Below are positions 35,358 through 46,961 of a stretch of DNA of 64,000 bases, one piece after another. The DNA comes from Trichostrongylus colubriformis. Its lineage: Eukaryota; Nematoda; Chromadorea; Rhabditida; Trichostrongylidae. The stretch's first letter is position 1. Every line of letters begins with the position of its first letter. Location of the stretch: positions 37,601,416-37,665,415 of the forward strand of contig OZ022257.1 in assembly GCA_963978905.1 (NCBI GenBank), written 5' to 3'. The notes under the pieces are model-generated. The model ran no database searches. It was not told the DNA's origin and saw nothing but the letters and a program-made list of their open reading frames with translations. The translations under genes were made by a program, and so were the position numbers.

Positions 35358-35863
35358 TGAAAGGACACCACGCAATAATTAGATTAGTGGCTTACTTTCT
35401 TGGGGCAAGTAGGTCCTCAGATAACAGCACACGCCGCACCTTTGTTGCGGCTACACGGTGCATTCTCACGGTGTTGTGCCTGCTTGAACACAACCGAGCT
35501 ACGCTCATCCAATCAAATCACACCTAGCCTTCGACAAAGAAATTTCCAATATGAGCTCACGTGGAGAAGGAAACTTGCGATCAGAGAAGATGATTTGATG
35601 AAACCGCCATTTCGATGATGAAAGCAGCTTCCATATTGGAAACTTGTTCGTTCAAGGCTAGGCGTGATTCGGCTGGGTGGGCGTGGCTTGGTTGTTTCAA
35701 GCAGCGCAACGCCATGAGGGTGCACCGTGCAGCTGCAACAAAGAGCAGTTATCTCTTTGCGGAGCAGCAGTTATCTCTCAGCGTGAGCAGTTATCTAAGG
35801 ACCTACTTGTCCCAAGTAAGTGAGCTACTAATCTTATTATCGCGTGGTGTGCCTTTAAGGAGG
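35358..35863. mobile_element. Long foldback/MITE with about 200-bp inverted arms
   Basis: The left arm has CACCACGCAATAATTAGATT, then CTTGGGGCAAGTAGGTCCT and ACGGTGCATTCTCACGG. The right arm carries the inverses ACCTACTTGTCCCAAG, ATCTTATTATCGCGTGGTG and CCATGAGGGTGCACCGTG. The right arm alone contains the subterminal motif AGCAGTTATCT three times (about 35735-35797), against one AGATAAC in the left arm, a one-sided expansion. Frames of 62-106 codons over it are arm by-products. No transposase. Confidence 0.8.
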
Positions 35864-36272
35864 AAAGAGAGTAGAGAACAACGAGTTCGCATTGGAGCTG
35901 TCAGGTTTTGTGCATGCATACTTCATCAAGCTTAAAGGCACATTCCAAGATTATCTTGAATGGGCTGAAGCGCTGAATTTTGAAGTTGGAGGTGCTGAGG
36001 ATTACGGCATTGAAGAAAAATCTGCAAAAAGACCCCGAACATGGTATAATAAGGCCTTCTAGCATCTGAGGTAGGATAAAACCCTCCAACAGCTGACATT
36101 GGACGAGATTACCACGTGAAAGTGTGCCACTGATTCAGTTTCCGCTGAATGGTATCATGAGGAACCCTGAGATATTTTACCTTTTCCCTCGTCGGCGTTT
36201 CTTTCACTATTGGAATCCCATCTTTATCTTGTTTTATTTATAGATCGAAGGTCTTCTTTCCACGTTGCTATC

Positions 36273-36327
36273 ACCGTTGCCACCAACAATTACGTCTGAG
36301 GTGGGCGTAATTGTTGGTGGCAACGGT
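36273..36327. repeat. Perfect 22-bp inverted repeat, 11-base loop
   Basis: ACCGTTGCCACCAACAATTA(CG) at 36273-36294 is exactly complementary to 36306-36327. The sequence next to it, CGTACCCCAGAG(T/C)GACT, is repeated at about 36512, so the hairpin lies in an old repeat. No T-run, so it is not a bacterial-type terminator. Confidence 0.9.
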
Positions 36328-36702
36328 CGTACCCCAGAGTGACTGGGCTGCCTGGTAGAGTAGCGCTGTCTTTCTCTGCTCTCGGCGCTCTAGAAACTCC
36401 AGAAAACTTACGCCTAGGTAAAAGCATAGCCTACGTGGCTGTGTGTCGAGCTATCTAACTACGGGGGTAACTATCTACAATATCCTAATAATCCTGGAAT
36501 GTGCCTTCAGGTCGTACCCCAGAGCGACTTGGAGCGTAAACAGCGGGGCACAGTGATCAAAAAGATTCACGACTAGTTTTGAGAGTGCACAAGAATAGCC
36601 TGTAGGACTTGGAACGCCAAACACTGCAAATATTCAAAAACTTTTGATAGTAGCAGCGCTTATACCGTAAAATCAGAATTTGGGAATGTGGCCAGAAATA
36701 TC

Positions 36703-36772
36703 TAATGCAACTGATATGTAAATGTACATTCTTATCGTAATGTAACTGATATGTAAATGTACATTCTTATCA
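36703..36772. repeat. 35-bp tandem duplication
   Basis: Two adjacent units starting TAATG(C/T)AACTGATATGTAAA, differing at two or three positions, followed by a degenerate GT-rich stretch (about 36797-36833). Confidence 0.9.
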
Positions 36773-37189
36773 TACTCTATATATAAACCAGAAGTTTGGT
36801 GTGTTTGTCTGTGTGTGTTTGCGTGTGTGTCTGACTGTACGCTCACCGTGTGATGCATTCTTAACTAAACAGCAGTCTGGAGAGGTCGGACAAATTGGAA
36901 TGGGCAGGGCCTGACCCAAACGTACAGAGCACATAAGTTCTAAGCCTAGCTCCGCCATAATTCCAGTATTAGTACAACACTAACTAAGTAACTGTTGTCC
37001 TCTGTTACCATTAGAAAGTGACGTATTGAAATCAGGTGTATAACTCTCGACATTCAGTTGAGGCCAACGTTTCTTCTAGAACTGATACATGCTCGTTCTC
37101 TCGAAGCTTCCAATCTTCAAAAGTCAACTACTACGGAGCGCCTCCGAGCTCAGGAAAAGACATCTCCAACTGCTGCCGCTTCTTTTAAC

Positions 37190-37300
37190 GTGGCTTGCCC
37201 CTCTTCGATTATGCCTTACACTTGGATCAACGGTGGGCAAGGGGTTTCATTTCTCGGATTTTTTGACCGTTCCGCTCCATCTTCCCTACTTTTGTGCTAC
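37190..37300. repeat. Dispersed repeat N, copy 2
   Basis: Inverse match to 30024-30115: GGGCAAGGGGTTTCATTTCT against AGAAATAGAACCCCTTCCC inverted. The flanking 37058-37385 frames are not supported as genes. Confidence 0.5.
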
Positions 37301-38159
37301 TAAATGGTTCAATTCTCTTTTTGTGTTCGGATCGAATCCTGCCATTTTTCAGAGAGGATCTGCCTCCAGTGGGCAGGGGTTATGAATGGGTATGGATTCG
37401 ACTGGTATGATATAAAGAGCCGTATCATTACTGCTTGCTTCTTATCAGAATAGGTACGGGATGTGTAAAAACTATGGGAGGTTTTCGAGATTTCAAAAGA
37501 GATGGCTAAACTTTTCTTCCGCTGGTACTATTCTAAAGACGCGGATAATCAAATAAATCGTTATACAACATGAATAACATCGGAGAACTTGAAGGAGTTT
37601 CTACTCATGAAAGAGGCCAGTGTTGTTCTGGGAACTGAGGAAGATCTCACATTAATCCACCTTTCTACCTTGATCTACGGTAGCTGACAGGCACTACGCT
37701 ATGAAACCGATGTGAAGCAAATTGCATTGCTAGCATCGTCGTCTGAGTACCTGGTATTTCCATCCTTACATGTAAAAAGTAAAGTCTTCGATTTGTGTTT
37801 AACCCATGCGCGTAGCGTGGGGCCTAGTTCTCCCAGTTCTTTCGGATGACGGCTTTCAAAACTTAAGGAACTCGAGGGAAATTTCGCTGGTTCATTCCGA
37901 ATATAGCCTTTGAACTAAATAATTCACACGGTGGCCAGAAGCTCTATGTTGTTGGAAAGTTATTACTTAAACTTAGCGAAAGCTATACGACTTTCTATAT
38001 CACAGCCTTCCATACGACAGGTAACCAATATTACTGGGAAGCAAGAAACCGTAAGGTTTTTGTATACTGGTCCCTCTGAGTATGGTTTTCCTTGTGTTGT
38101 GCTTAACGCTTTTCCGTCGTTTCAATCGTTATCCAATTAAGACACATCAATAGATAGTG

Positions 38160-38545
38160 ACTTTATGAAATTTTTGATTTTGTACCTGCTGATTTTCGCT
38201 GCGCGCGAAGCGAAAGTGCTACAAGAGTGCTCAGTTATGGGCAGATGCTTCGGTCTGAGACGGAATCGAACCCGCACTCCATGCTCTTCGGAAGTTTGTA
38301 TGTCTAATTCAAATCAACAGCTACAAAATCGAAAATTTCAAAAAATCTTCTGAGGCTTTAAGCTCACGGTTCGATGCCGATATTGACCAGCCTGCTCAAC
38401 ACGTTATACGTGGGTACTGATAAGCTATGGTAAATATAAGGTTCAGAAGCTTAGTTAATTCGAATGGAGTTCCGGTAGTGTAATGAATTAGCCCACCGTC
38501 CCGGTTGCATGGAGTGTGGGTTCAAGCCCCGTCCGAGACCCAATG
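38160..38545 (+). mobile_element. Inverted pair of tRNA-derived SINE-like repeats
   Basis: The left part (38165-38285) is minus-oriented: inverse box B CGGAATCGAACCCGC, body and A-rich tail. The right part (38316-38545) is plus-oriented: A-rich tail remnant, CACGGTTCGATGCCGATATT, GCTCAACACGTTATACGTGG, then a tRNA-like unit GGTAGTGTAATGAATTAGCC with box B GGGTTCAAGCCCC. The right part aligns over about 200 bp with the inverse of 24123-24320. The anticodon region has decayed. Confidence 0.72.
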
Positions 38546-39639
38546 TTTTGCGCATAATTCATTGTCTACGTAGTTGTAACAACTCATCAATAGGTTTGAA
38601 TAAAAGTTTCCTCTGCAACAAAATAATGAAAAATACCTATTCATATATGGTGAAGGGTGATGTGTTAAACTTTTAGATGAAAAATGAACATGATGACACT
38701 CTTTCTCATGATAAGAACTTACTAAGATTGCAGTTGAAGCCATTGGGAAGAGATCACCGGAACATAGTGAGGGACATAATGAGGCAGGGAGGGTTATGAT
38801 CGCTGTTCCATTTTAGAGGGAGGTGAAGCAGTTCAAGAATTTCGGGCAAAGCGGCACAATCGGGAAAATCAGTGCACCTGAGCTCAATAAATTCCACCCT
38901 AGAGAAAAAACACCTGATCACAATGTACCAGAATATTAGAAAAGTGAAATGATTTACGAGAAAAGAGAAAGTACAGCTTGAACATTTCTTCCTAGCGGTA
39001 AAGTTGCCAGTATGCATTCGCTCGATTGCAGTTGTATGCGAACAACTTGTGCCATCGATCAGCTGCAGTACTACTTTTTGTTTCGTTCACGATTTTTATT
39101 TTACTGAGACGATGAAGCCATTAATCAGAAGTTGGGAGCGTATAAATTCATTTGGATAAGCGTCATTTTCAGCTATTGCCGCCCTTCATTTCTGCGACTG
39201 TTGCCTTCAAATGCAATCGGAAAACGCGTCTGCTTCTATAACAGTGCCGAAATTTGATTACATTTAACTGCTGCTATTCTAACCACGCGCCGTGCACATT
39301 GGGTACCTGAGCATCTCAACTGCACAGACGGAGTGGATATAAAAAACCATGTCCCCTTCACATTTGTCTGCTTACCCATACACCGTTTTAGAATCCGGTC
39401 CGATGTTTTCATTGTTATTCCCCGGAAGTAGAGGATGACGAGAAACTTATGCATCATAAAAACACTCAAATCGTATTACTTGAAAACAAGCAATCAGAAA
39501 GAACACTCGAATGGCCACCATTACCAGCTTCGATGCAGTAGTCAATGCTTTTCTGTACCGAATCAAATGCAGTGGATTTGGTTGGTTGCTTGTTTCAGCT
39601 TAAGAGCTGAAGCCCAACCTCCTTGAGAGATATTTAATT

Positions 39640-39938
39640 GGGATGATTCACCTGTTAAGCACTATAGCCTCCTCAAGGATTCCTTTCTAGAGAACCTTCT
39701 CACTAATATCACGTTTTTATCAAAAAAAATTCAGCGGAATCTTACCCGAGGTAGTGTGACCGTCCCAAACCATTAAGCATCCATGAGCAAAGTTTTTGTG
39801 ACAATTTTCGTTTGCTCGGATGCTCAGAAGTTGGCAAGTTACAAAGAGTTTAGCCATATCAATAGCCAAAATTTTCCGTGAAAACGTCACACTCACGCAA
39901 TTTTTGACTATCTTATATGTATTGTATTTATAACGCAT
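39640..39938 (-). pseudogene. Tc1-type transposase fragment
   Basis: The minus-strand frame 39938-39720 ends KNFAHGCLMVWDGHTTSGKI, then PL. This resembles the conserved block of Tc1-family DDE transposases found intact in the element at 54540-54620 (LMVWRHQCLRR in one frame, with WFGGISASGETPLIF in the next). Just beyond, the minus strand reads on in a shifted frame as DKN, as in that relative. Both ends and the catalytic second Asp are missing, so it is a dead fragment. No terminal repeats found. Confidence 0.5.
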
Positions 39939-40690
39939 GCTGATGGACTTGGGCAGAGTGCTTGCCTACCTCTCGGCTCTCATCTTGGATAGCAGCCAGC
40001 GCAGCCATGAAGCCACGCACCCTTTTCAGGCTCTTGCAAATAGCGTAAGCCCTCCTGGTCTCGTTTGCCGCAGTAAACAACTTCTGAGTTTGGTTTAAAA
40101 AAAACGCTTGAAATCCCTTCTGTTCCCAGGTGGCTGTCCAGGTGGCGCGTTTCTTCTACTAGGGATTCTATCATATACTATGTTTTCTGCAGAAAGTGAT
40201 ACTCACGTGAATTGAAATGAAGGCAGTCTATACAAATAACCACATGCACTTGAACAGCATACCGAGTAGCTCACACGAGGAAGGAGAGAGGCAGCTGATA
40301 CAAAAATAAAAAATGGAACTGCTTGTCGGATCAGCAGGGCTATAGGAAGGAAAGAGCGAAGAGAACCGTACAACCGTGCTCATGGGAACCTGGCTGTCCC
40401 AAAAGGCAAAATACGCATGACGGTTCTGTAGCTATGGAGGAAAGTGTGGGTTCAAAACGAGCGGTGTATAACGCGTTTCTCATATACTCTTGCCTCTATC
40501 AATACGTCGGGATGCAACGCACCCACACGTGTTTCACCCTCAAACTGGATCAGGGACGACATCTCAGGTTTCGCGCCATTCATTCCGTTTAGGCTGGAAT
40601 TTACTCCTCAATTTAGCACAGGGCGGAGGTGATGCAGATGCAGGTGAAGGTGAAGCTACACTCTTATGGTGGTAGGAATCAAGTCCCACA

Positions 40691-41047
40691 TCAATGATCG
40701 CCGAAGACAACCAAGCATTCTATCTCTTTGAGGCTAGTGAATTGACACCAGACACATCTGAAATGATGAAACACCAGCTTGTAGATTGGCTGGACCCTGC
40801 ATGTCATTGCATAGGCCAGACACCATTCACACGCCACCACGGAAATAGTATGCGAGGTGCATACCAACAAGGGATGATCAAGCTTGAAACATTGTCCATT
40901 ACCATCTATATCTAGCAGAGTATGATAGTACCTGTTGGCCAACACACTATGGGTGACAGCATGTCGACTGGAATCGTTGTTTGCTGTGAACATTGCGCAG
41001 CATCCATTACCGCTGAGACAAAATATCGCTGCCATCATCTTCGGCAC
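40691..41047. other. Two opposing open frames over one stretch, unresolved
   Basis: The minus strand is open for 118 codons (41047-40691) and the plus strand for 73 (40694-40915). The plus frame reads SELTPDTSEMMKHQLVDWLD and ends RGAYQQGM..., resembling the minus-strand repeat frame at 10880-11121. This favours an old dispersed repeat over a host gene. No domain recognised in either frame. Confidence 0.3.
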
Positions 41048-41293
41048 GTGGCTTCATGAAGCTTTCACCTCTGTAGCTGACTCACTGGAGTGATTCATTT
41101 CCCATTTCGGGCCCATATACAAAAACCGATAATCTCGATCGATATCGACCCATGCTCATGATCTATAGGATTTGCTCTCTGTAGTTGTGTTCACCTATGG
41201 GTGTGGCCTAGCCCAACAGTCGTTCCCACCGTCTAATACATATATAATAGAATTTTCCTAGCCTTAACACCATCTCACATCATGTTTTTCGAT

Positions 41294-41525
41294 TTTAGCT
41301 CCGCCCACCTCGACGCGGATCAATTTCTTGTGAGGCGAGGGTTAGTTAAGTTCGTATGTGCTCTCACTTCTTGTTCTATGCCCTACCCCTCCCGAACTTG
41401 CCCATCTCCAGAGGTTGTTTTTCATGTGATCCCTAATTTCATGACAGACGGAGGGACGTCAGAAGGACTGAGGAAAGAACGTACAGACAGATGAAGCAGT
41501 TCAGTTATAATAGGGATAATTACAT
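41294..41525 (+). repeat. Dispersed repeat P, copy 2
   Basis: Blocks TTTTAGCTCCGCCCACC, ATGTGCTCTCACTTCTTGTT, CATGACAGACGGAGGGACG, TACAGACAGATGAAGC and TATAATAGGGATAATTAC, in the same order as copy 1. Confidence 0.75.
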
Positions 41526-41599
41526 TGGATTAGAACTAAGGAAATGTAAACTGATTGCATTTCACTTCGGCGCAGAGAAAGTGATTCCGAACCTCTTCA

Positions 41600-41685
41600 T
41601 TTTTTATGAACCTATTACATGTCCTCATAAGGGCTCGTCAAAACATTTTTCATGAACCTATTACATAGCCTCATAAAGGCTGGTT
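41600..41685. repeat. 45-bp tandem duplication
   Basis: Two units around ATGAACCTATTACAT(G/A), each followed by CCTCATAA(G/A)GGCT. Confidence 0.85.
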
Positions 41686-42409
41686 AGGTACTCATTAAGT
41701 CGTTTTTGCGCCGTACAAACGCATAGGAATTACTATGACGAAACCTCGTATGCCAGCTTGCCACAAAATGGTAAGCTGTAGGCGGAATCCATTCCTCAAA
41801 GGTGGTTTAGAGAACTTAACCCAAAACATTTCCGGCAGCTTTCTCCTCTACAGAGCGATAGACCGCTGTTGCAGTTCCCAAAGTTTGTTGGTTCATCATT
41901 AGATTATTACCCTCCATATTTGTGCAACTAGAGTAAGTACGACAAGCTTCGAGAATGAACAGTATGGGTATAGTGCAAAAGAAGACATTCCATCGAGCAA
42001 GGTTTTGGACTTGATTGTTCACGTTGGCGCTAAACTCATTCTCTGACCGTACCCATTGAAAATGCTGCGCGTTTGGCCCTCCTACGCCGCACTGGTCCCT
42101 GCTCTGCCACACGCGTCTATGTACAAATGCTAGCTTACGAACGAACTTGATCGGTTATGATAGAATTTATTGTTAGCAGAAGCTTAGAGGGGTTAGACGC
42201 TCATTGGAATGTAGTTCAGAAACTTCTAGGCAAGGCGTTTATAAAGGTAAATTGTAGGCAGTGATTTGCCTGGCTATGACATATATCATGCATCTTTTTG
42301 CTGCATCGAAATAACAATTGATCAGTGGTTAAGAGTGCCGAAATTTTTCAATCCATATGTGCTGTGTCAATGCCGTTTTGATCACAGTAATTGATAAGGT
42401 GGAGAATAA

Positions 42410-42571
42410 ATGATCTCAACACACTCACGGATTGTCGCAGAACATCTGCCCGAAGATATTTCTTTTACGACTGGCGTCTTTCCGTGAGTATAATATCATA
42501 AGCATCTTTTGGGTTTCAGTTTCAGTGACTCGTCTCTCAAGATTGTTGGCAGAGCCGAAAGAACCTACTAA
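42410..42571 (+). CDS. Candidate two-exon gene end with a 42-bp intron
   Basis: Exon 42410-42483 and exon 42526-42571 are separated by a 42-bp intron with GTGAGT donor and a tandem TTTCAGTTTCAG acceptor, a good nematode-type mini-intron. Using the second AG keeps the frame open: the ATG at 42410 gives 24 codons, then PDSSLKIVGRAERTY and a TAA stop (39 residues in total). The ATG may be internal and the true start further upstream. The opposite strand is open for 173 codons (42946-42425) and also has a GTGAGT donor at its end, so strand choice is uncertain. No family recognised. Confidence 0.3.
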
Positions 42572-42961
42572 AAAAGAGAAGTTTGTCAATTTCCTACGTT
42601 TACTAAACAAGTCGTATATCGGCCAAAATCTGCTGAAGTCATAGAATCCTGGTAAAACCATGTAAATTACTCTCAATAAAAGCAGTTTGTCAACACTCCT
42701 TTCGAAACCCTGTGTACCTGGGCTACTGCTAAATGGATCCGATAGAAGTGCTCCTAGTGGGTCGCAGTCGCTGGGCAAAAAAAAACTGGCAAAAAAGTAG
42801 AAAAACCTCATACAAAGTTCCATCTTTATGGTAGCGAAAGCTTGGCAACACCATTTAAAGACACCAGGAGAGGGTAATTTTGGCTTACTGTAGAATAGAC
42901 GTAGTGTGGACGACTTTGAGTGGCCGCCATTGCACAAACTCGCCAATTTGTTTTAATATGG

Positions 42962-43080
42962 GAGGAGGGGGTATCAATTTTAGCCTAAGCCTAGTAAGGG
43001 AAAGGAGCTTCGACGTCGACGCAAAGTTGCGTCTCCCCCCCCCCCCCCCCCACTTTATTTGACCCTTCTGAGATTTTCAG
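42962..43080. repeat. Dispersed repeat Q, copy 1, with poly-C run
   Basis: TTTTAGCCTAAGCCTAGT, GGAGCTTCGACGTCGACG and 17 consecutive C (43035-43051), then ACTTTATTTGACCCTTCTGA. Same order at 55620-55710, where the C run is shorter. Confidence 0.7.
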
Positions 43081-43974
43081 GTATAGAAATGCATTAAGAA
43101 GATCCATAAGTAAACAAGTAAAATATGTCACTAGAAAACAGTCTAAAGAGGAAATGATTCAAAAATGAGGTTACATCAGGCCGAAGACAAGCTTTAAAAT
43201 GAACGAAGCGTGGCTCGGCCATGGAAGCTTGCAGTTCGGACGGAAGCGCGCCCTGGGGGAAAATAGCGCCCTATGGCGCGTTTTTCAACGCCGGTTTCGT
43301 TACACATTGTATCTACCGAACCCATATGTTTGTTTTCAGACGCCATTGTTTTTGTAAACGTTATTCCGCCCTTGCCCCCCTCCCGGTGCCTTTAAGCGAG
43401 ATAATTAACTCTCCTACTTCTCTCATTGTAGACAGCATAGAGAGTACCATTTTCTGATCTCTACCAACGTGGAGGGTTATCGCTGGACCTGACGGGCCTT
43501 TTCTTCCTGAGGGATTACTTTCAAATCTTCCGTAAAAGCCGCTGAAGTATGCGCCTCGCGGCGAAGTGTGGCAGAATAGCAGAGTGACCCAGAGGCGCTT
43601 TTTCAACGTGACCTTTGCCTACAGCTCTCTCATTTCAAGCTACTTTCGAGTTCCATGATACTGATTCTTTTTGAAATCTCTCTACTAGATGATGTGCATG
43701 AACAGAAACACGAAAAGAACCAGAGAGAAGGCATAAATTTTTCAACTCAAAACCAGAAATCAAAAGCCTGAAAAAAGAGAAACCATTTGAACTCCCGCCA
43801 CACTACTTAAACAGCTGTCGGTCCAAGGGGGAAGCTCGAATTTTCGCGCCCAATGTCGATTTGCTTCTCACTCTAACAATAAGTCCCCGAACACGTGACC
43901 CCTCACGAGTGTCCAAACCCACTCGAGCGCCTACCCCGTCGGCCATCACTTTCCAGAGCTCCATCCTCAGTTGG

Positions 43975-44085
43975 ATTCTCGTAAATGTACGTGAAACTCT
44001 GTATGCGGCCCTGGCAAGCAAGTATAACATAAATATGGGAATAGCGAAGAGTTGAAATTTCCGTGAACGATTCCTTCAAGTTGCT
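43975..44085. mobile_element. MITE family 1, single right arm
   Basis: GTGAAACTCTGTATGCGGCC, then AATATGGGAATAG and TTTCCGTGAACGATTCCTTC, match the right arm of copies 1-3. No left arm is found nearby, so this is a solo arm or truncated copy. Confidence 0.6.
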
Positions 44086-46655
44086 CTTGTTGGAGTTAAT
44101 TCGTCAAGGCATCCTCTATCATGGCTCTGACACTTGCGCTGACTTCGAGCCCTCAGTTTAACTTTGTTACCTCACCCCTGGTTTCCACTGTATTTCCTAT
44201 GAGTCTTTCATGTGACCTTTATAGAGTATGCCCACACGTTCCCTTGCTTTCAGTCAAACAACAATCAGATATGATCAGATGTCATGAAGTCGCCAACTGT
44301 TCAATGTGAAATAAATTCCCAAGAATGTGAAATACTTTCAATAGCAGAAATTGATGATCAAAGTTTGTAAGGATCAGGTAAGAGTGATCTCAGTGAATGA
44401 ACATTTCAGGTGCTAGCAGAAAGCGAGAAGACTGAGAAGAAGCGATTGCAGTTGCTATTGTAATGGCATTCCTCGCTACTACTACTGATTGTGAGACGTG
44501 GTTACTCGTAAGTTGTTTATTAGCACAAGTGAATATTAAGCCGACCAAATGCGCTTCTGAATGCATTACTGGAACGCTATATTTTGGCATTACGATGCTG
44601 AAGCTGCAGAATGGAACGTTCCGGTTCATTGAAAGTGAATGATGTTATTCAAGCCAGGATTATGGCCGACAGCAAAGCACGAAATCGCCGCCGACAAAAG
44701 AGCCGTTATATTGAGTCGAAATTGGCTCCTGCTATGGCCTATTACGCCGGCATCGTTAAATTGAAGAGTTTTCGGTCAGAAGTAGTAATATGCACCTAGA
44801 TGAGAAAGGAAAAGGCCCAAGATTCAGGAATATAAATAGAGGTTTCCGAGTATCAAAAGTCAGGATGGCTGGGAACGGTGCAAGGAGGGGTCTGGGAGAG
44901 GATAAGCTTCATACTCCGGGCAACTTCTCCGGCAGCTCTCCACTAATACAGCGAACACGTTGTGGATGGTGAGCTTTGCTTACTGAACAACTTCATTGCA
45001 AATTCAACGAGGATGTGTTTGGGCAAAGGCAGAAGAGGCTGGGAGGGGTATAGAAAGGAAAGGTGAACTTATTGATTTCAGATGTAGTTCTTCCATACCG
45101 AAAGAATATAAAGGGATAATGTGAGGTGATGTGACACGTAGAAAATGGAGCCACAAACAATGAATAATCCAAGGCAGTGTTTCATTTTAATAAAAATTCC
45201 GAGGATTTCCTAAGTTGGGCACACTGACAAGGGAAGGATATCGATCGAAGTGGCCATGCAATGGGAGACATCACCCGACGTGCTTGTTGCTGATCTCAAA
45301 CCTGTGTTCAAAATCTGCCAAACGATCCGCTAAATGAAGTTATGGGGTTCTTTTTTCCGAAAAAATAGTATATCGCATGGTATGTTTGAAAGCCTATAGC
45401 GCGTGAGCCAGACGTTTTCGCGCGAAACGAGTGCGATTTTCGTGTTCAGAGGATCAAATTACCTCATGGGACAAATTTTTGTTCAGTTCGAGAATTTGAC
45501 CAAATCCTCGAAAAAATTGATAGGCTATTGGGTGACATCACATTAAACAAAGAAAGTCCTTTTCACGGCGATTGCTCTTAATTGGCGCTTTTACGTACAT
45601 TTGGTGTAGTGGGCTTCCGTAATAGATTTGTTTCAGTCTCTATGTCATGGTTGATGGATTTTTTTGATGGATTTTTTCGAAGAAAGTTCCAAAAAACTAT
45701 TACTTACCCCTTGACTACACCTAATTTACCAAATTGGGCCAAAAACTCGATTTGGCTGACAATTCGCCCGGAGGGACAATGCGACCGCCTGAGGCCAAAT
45801 ATCATAATCGTTTTACAGAACAACGCCTAATTGCTGCGCATGGCAGTCTGCTCATGTAAAAATGCTGGATCACGTAGTTCTCTGCGGTCTTTGGGATAGG
45901 GGATAGTGAGATACGTGGAGATGGAAAATAACAGTGTTGTACATGGCAACACTTTTGTGAACCGGTGCCTTAAACCTTTTTCACAAAAACCTCCATAACT
46001 CCAGTCAGGGATCGTTTGGCACATTTTGTATGCAGATTCTAAATCAGCGTCCAAAAGCGCATCGAGCGGTACGTGTTTTATTGCGAATTCGGCCTCTTAC
46101 CCATCCCTTGTTAGTGAGGGCGTGTCGATACACCCCAAGTTCTGTAGGGTTTTCAAAGAGATCCTAAAAAGTTGAAAACAGGTCAACAAATAGGAGCGCT
46201 GTCCTTTTTTACCTGGAAATGAAAGCGATAGGACGTCCAATGGTAAATATGTTGAGCAAAAATATTTCTGCTTCCCAAATTCGATCGGAGAGGCCTTGAC
46301 CAGCATCCTCATGACCTAGATAACCCAGCTGGTTCGAAAAAGCTTTTCTAAGACATCCAAGATTTGCTTCGGTTTCTACGTGCTTCTGCAATGCAAGGTC
46401 CTACCTTGAGTTATCCTCAATACCTCAATATATGTGGAACTTTCTGACCTCCTGGAGGGAATACTAAGCAAATTGTGATTGCCCTTATTAGCTGCTGTAT
46501 ACTTTAATACGACTGTGAGAAGAGCTGTCCAATGGGGCTGAAGGTCAGTAAATTACTAGGAAGAAAAGCAGTAAGAAAAATCAAATTTAGATGAGACTGT
46601 TCCTCCAACCACTCACAAAATTTCTTTCTATTCCCTTCTATCTAGTCACTAACCC
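44086..46655. other. Anonymous sequence with a possible repeat fragment
   Basis: 44920-44965 (TTCTCCGGCAGCTCTCCACT) resembles 41820-41870 (TTTCCGGCAGCTTTCTCCTC), so both lie in an old dispersed repeat. The 98-codon minus-strand frame at 42112-41816 falls in it. Otherwise nothing I can support. Confidence 0.35.
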
Positions 46656-46683
46656 TTGCACTATTCAAATATAAGCTCAGTGA

Positions 46684-46961
46684 GTGATGATGCTTTTCGA
46701 TTACGTCAGAGCTTCTTCAGTTATTTCTCAACTGGAAAAGGTGTTGAACATTGCCTTTTCCCATGGTTTCCGAGCATTTTCGTTTTTTGTCCATGCGCAT
46801 TCGCAATATCTCCACTTTCACATCAGAAATTATCCTTCACAGCTGATGGGAACGCGTATCAAGTCACGGTCCAGAAATCAAGATCCATGGACCGTGGATC
46901 GATACGCCTTCTCGTCAGTTGTGAAGGAATTACGAAGAGTTCGAAAGTATCAAGGTAAAAA
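46684..46961 (+). CDS. Candidate exon, unknown product
   Basis: The frame is open from an ATG at about 46684 to a possible donor AAG|GTAAAA at 46962. It reads LEKVLNIAFSHGFRAFSFFV, then MGTRIKSRSRNQDPWTVDRY and AFSSVVKELRRVRKYQ. The composition is protein-like, with mixed third-codon bases. An overlapping frame is also open over most of it. Downstream exons were not found, and a possible upstream acceptor is GAGCTTCTTCAG at about 46720. No domain recognised. Confidence 0.27.

Noticed and set aside
41816..42112. 98-codon minus-strand frame
   Set aside because: Part of it (the CCGGCAGCTTTCTCC region) recurs at 44920-44965, so it lies in a dispersed repeat.
42425..42946. 173-codon minus-strand frame
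   Set aside because: Long, and it ends at a GTGAGT, but the composition is mixed (phenylalanine- and leucine-rich, low complexity), and the opposite strand has a better-formed 42-bp intron with in-frame joining. Mentioned as a competitor only.
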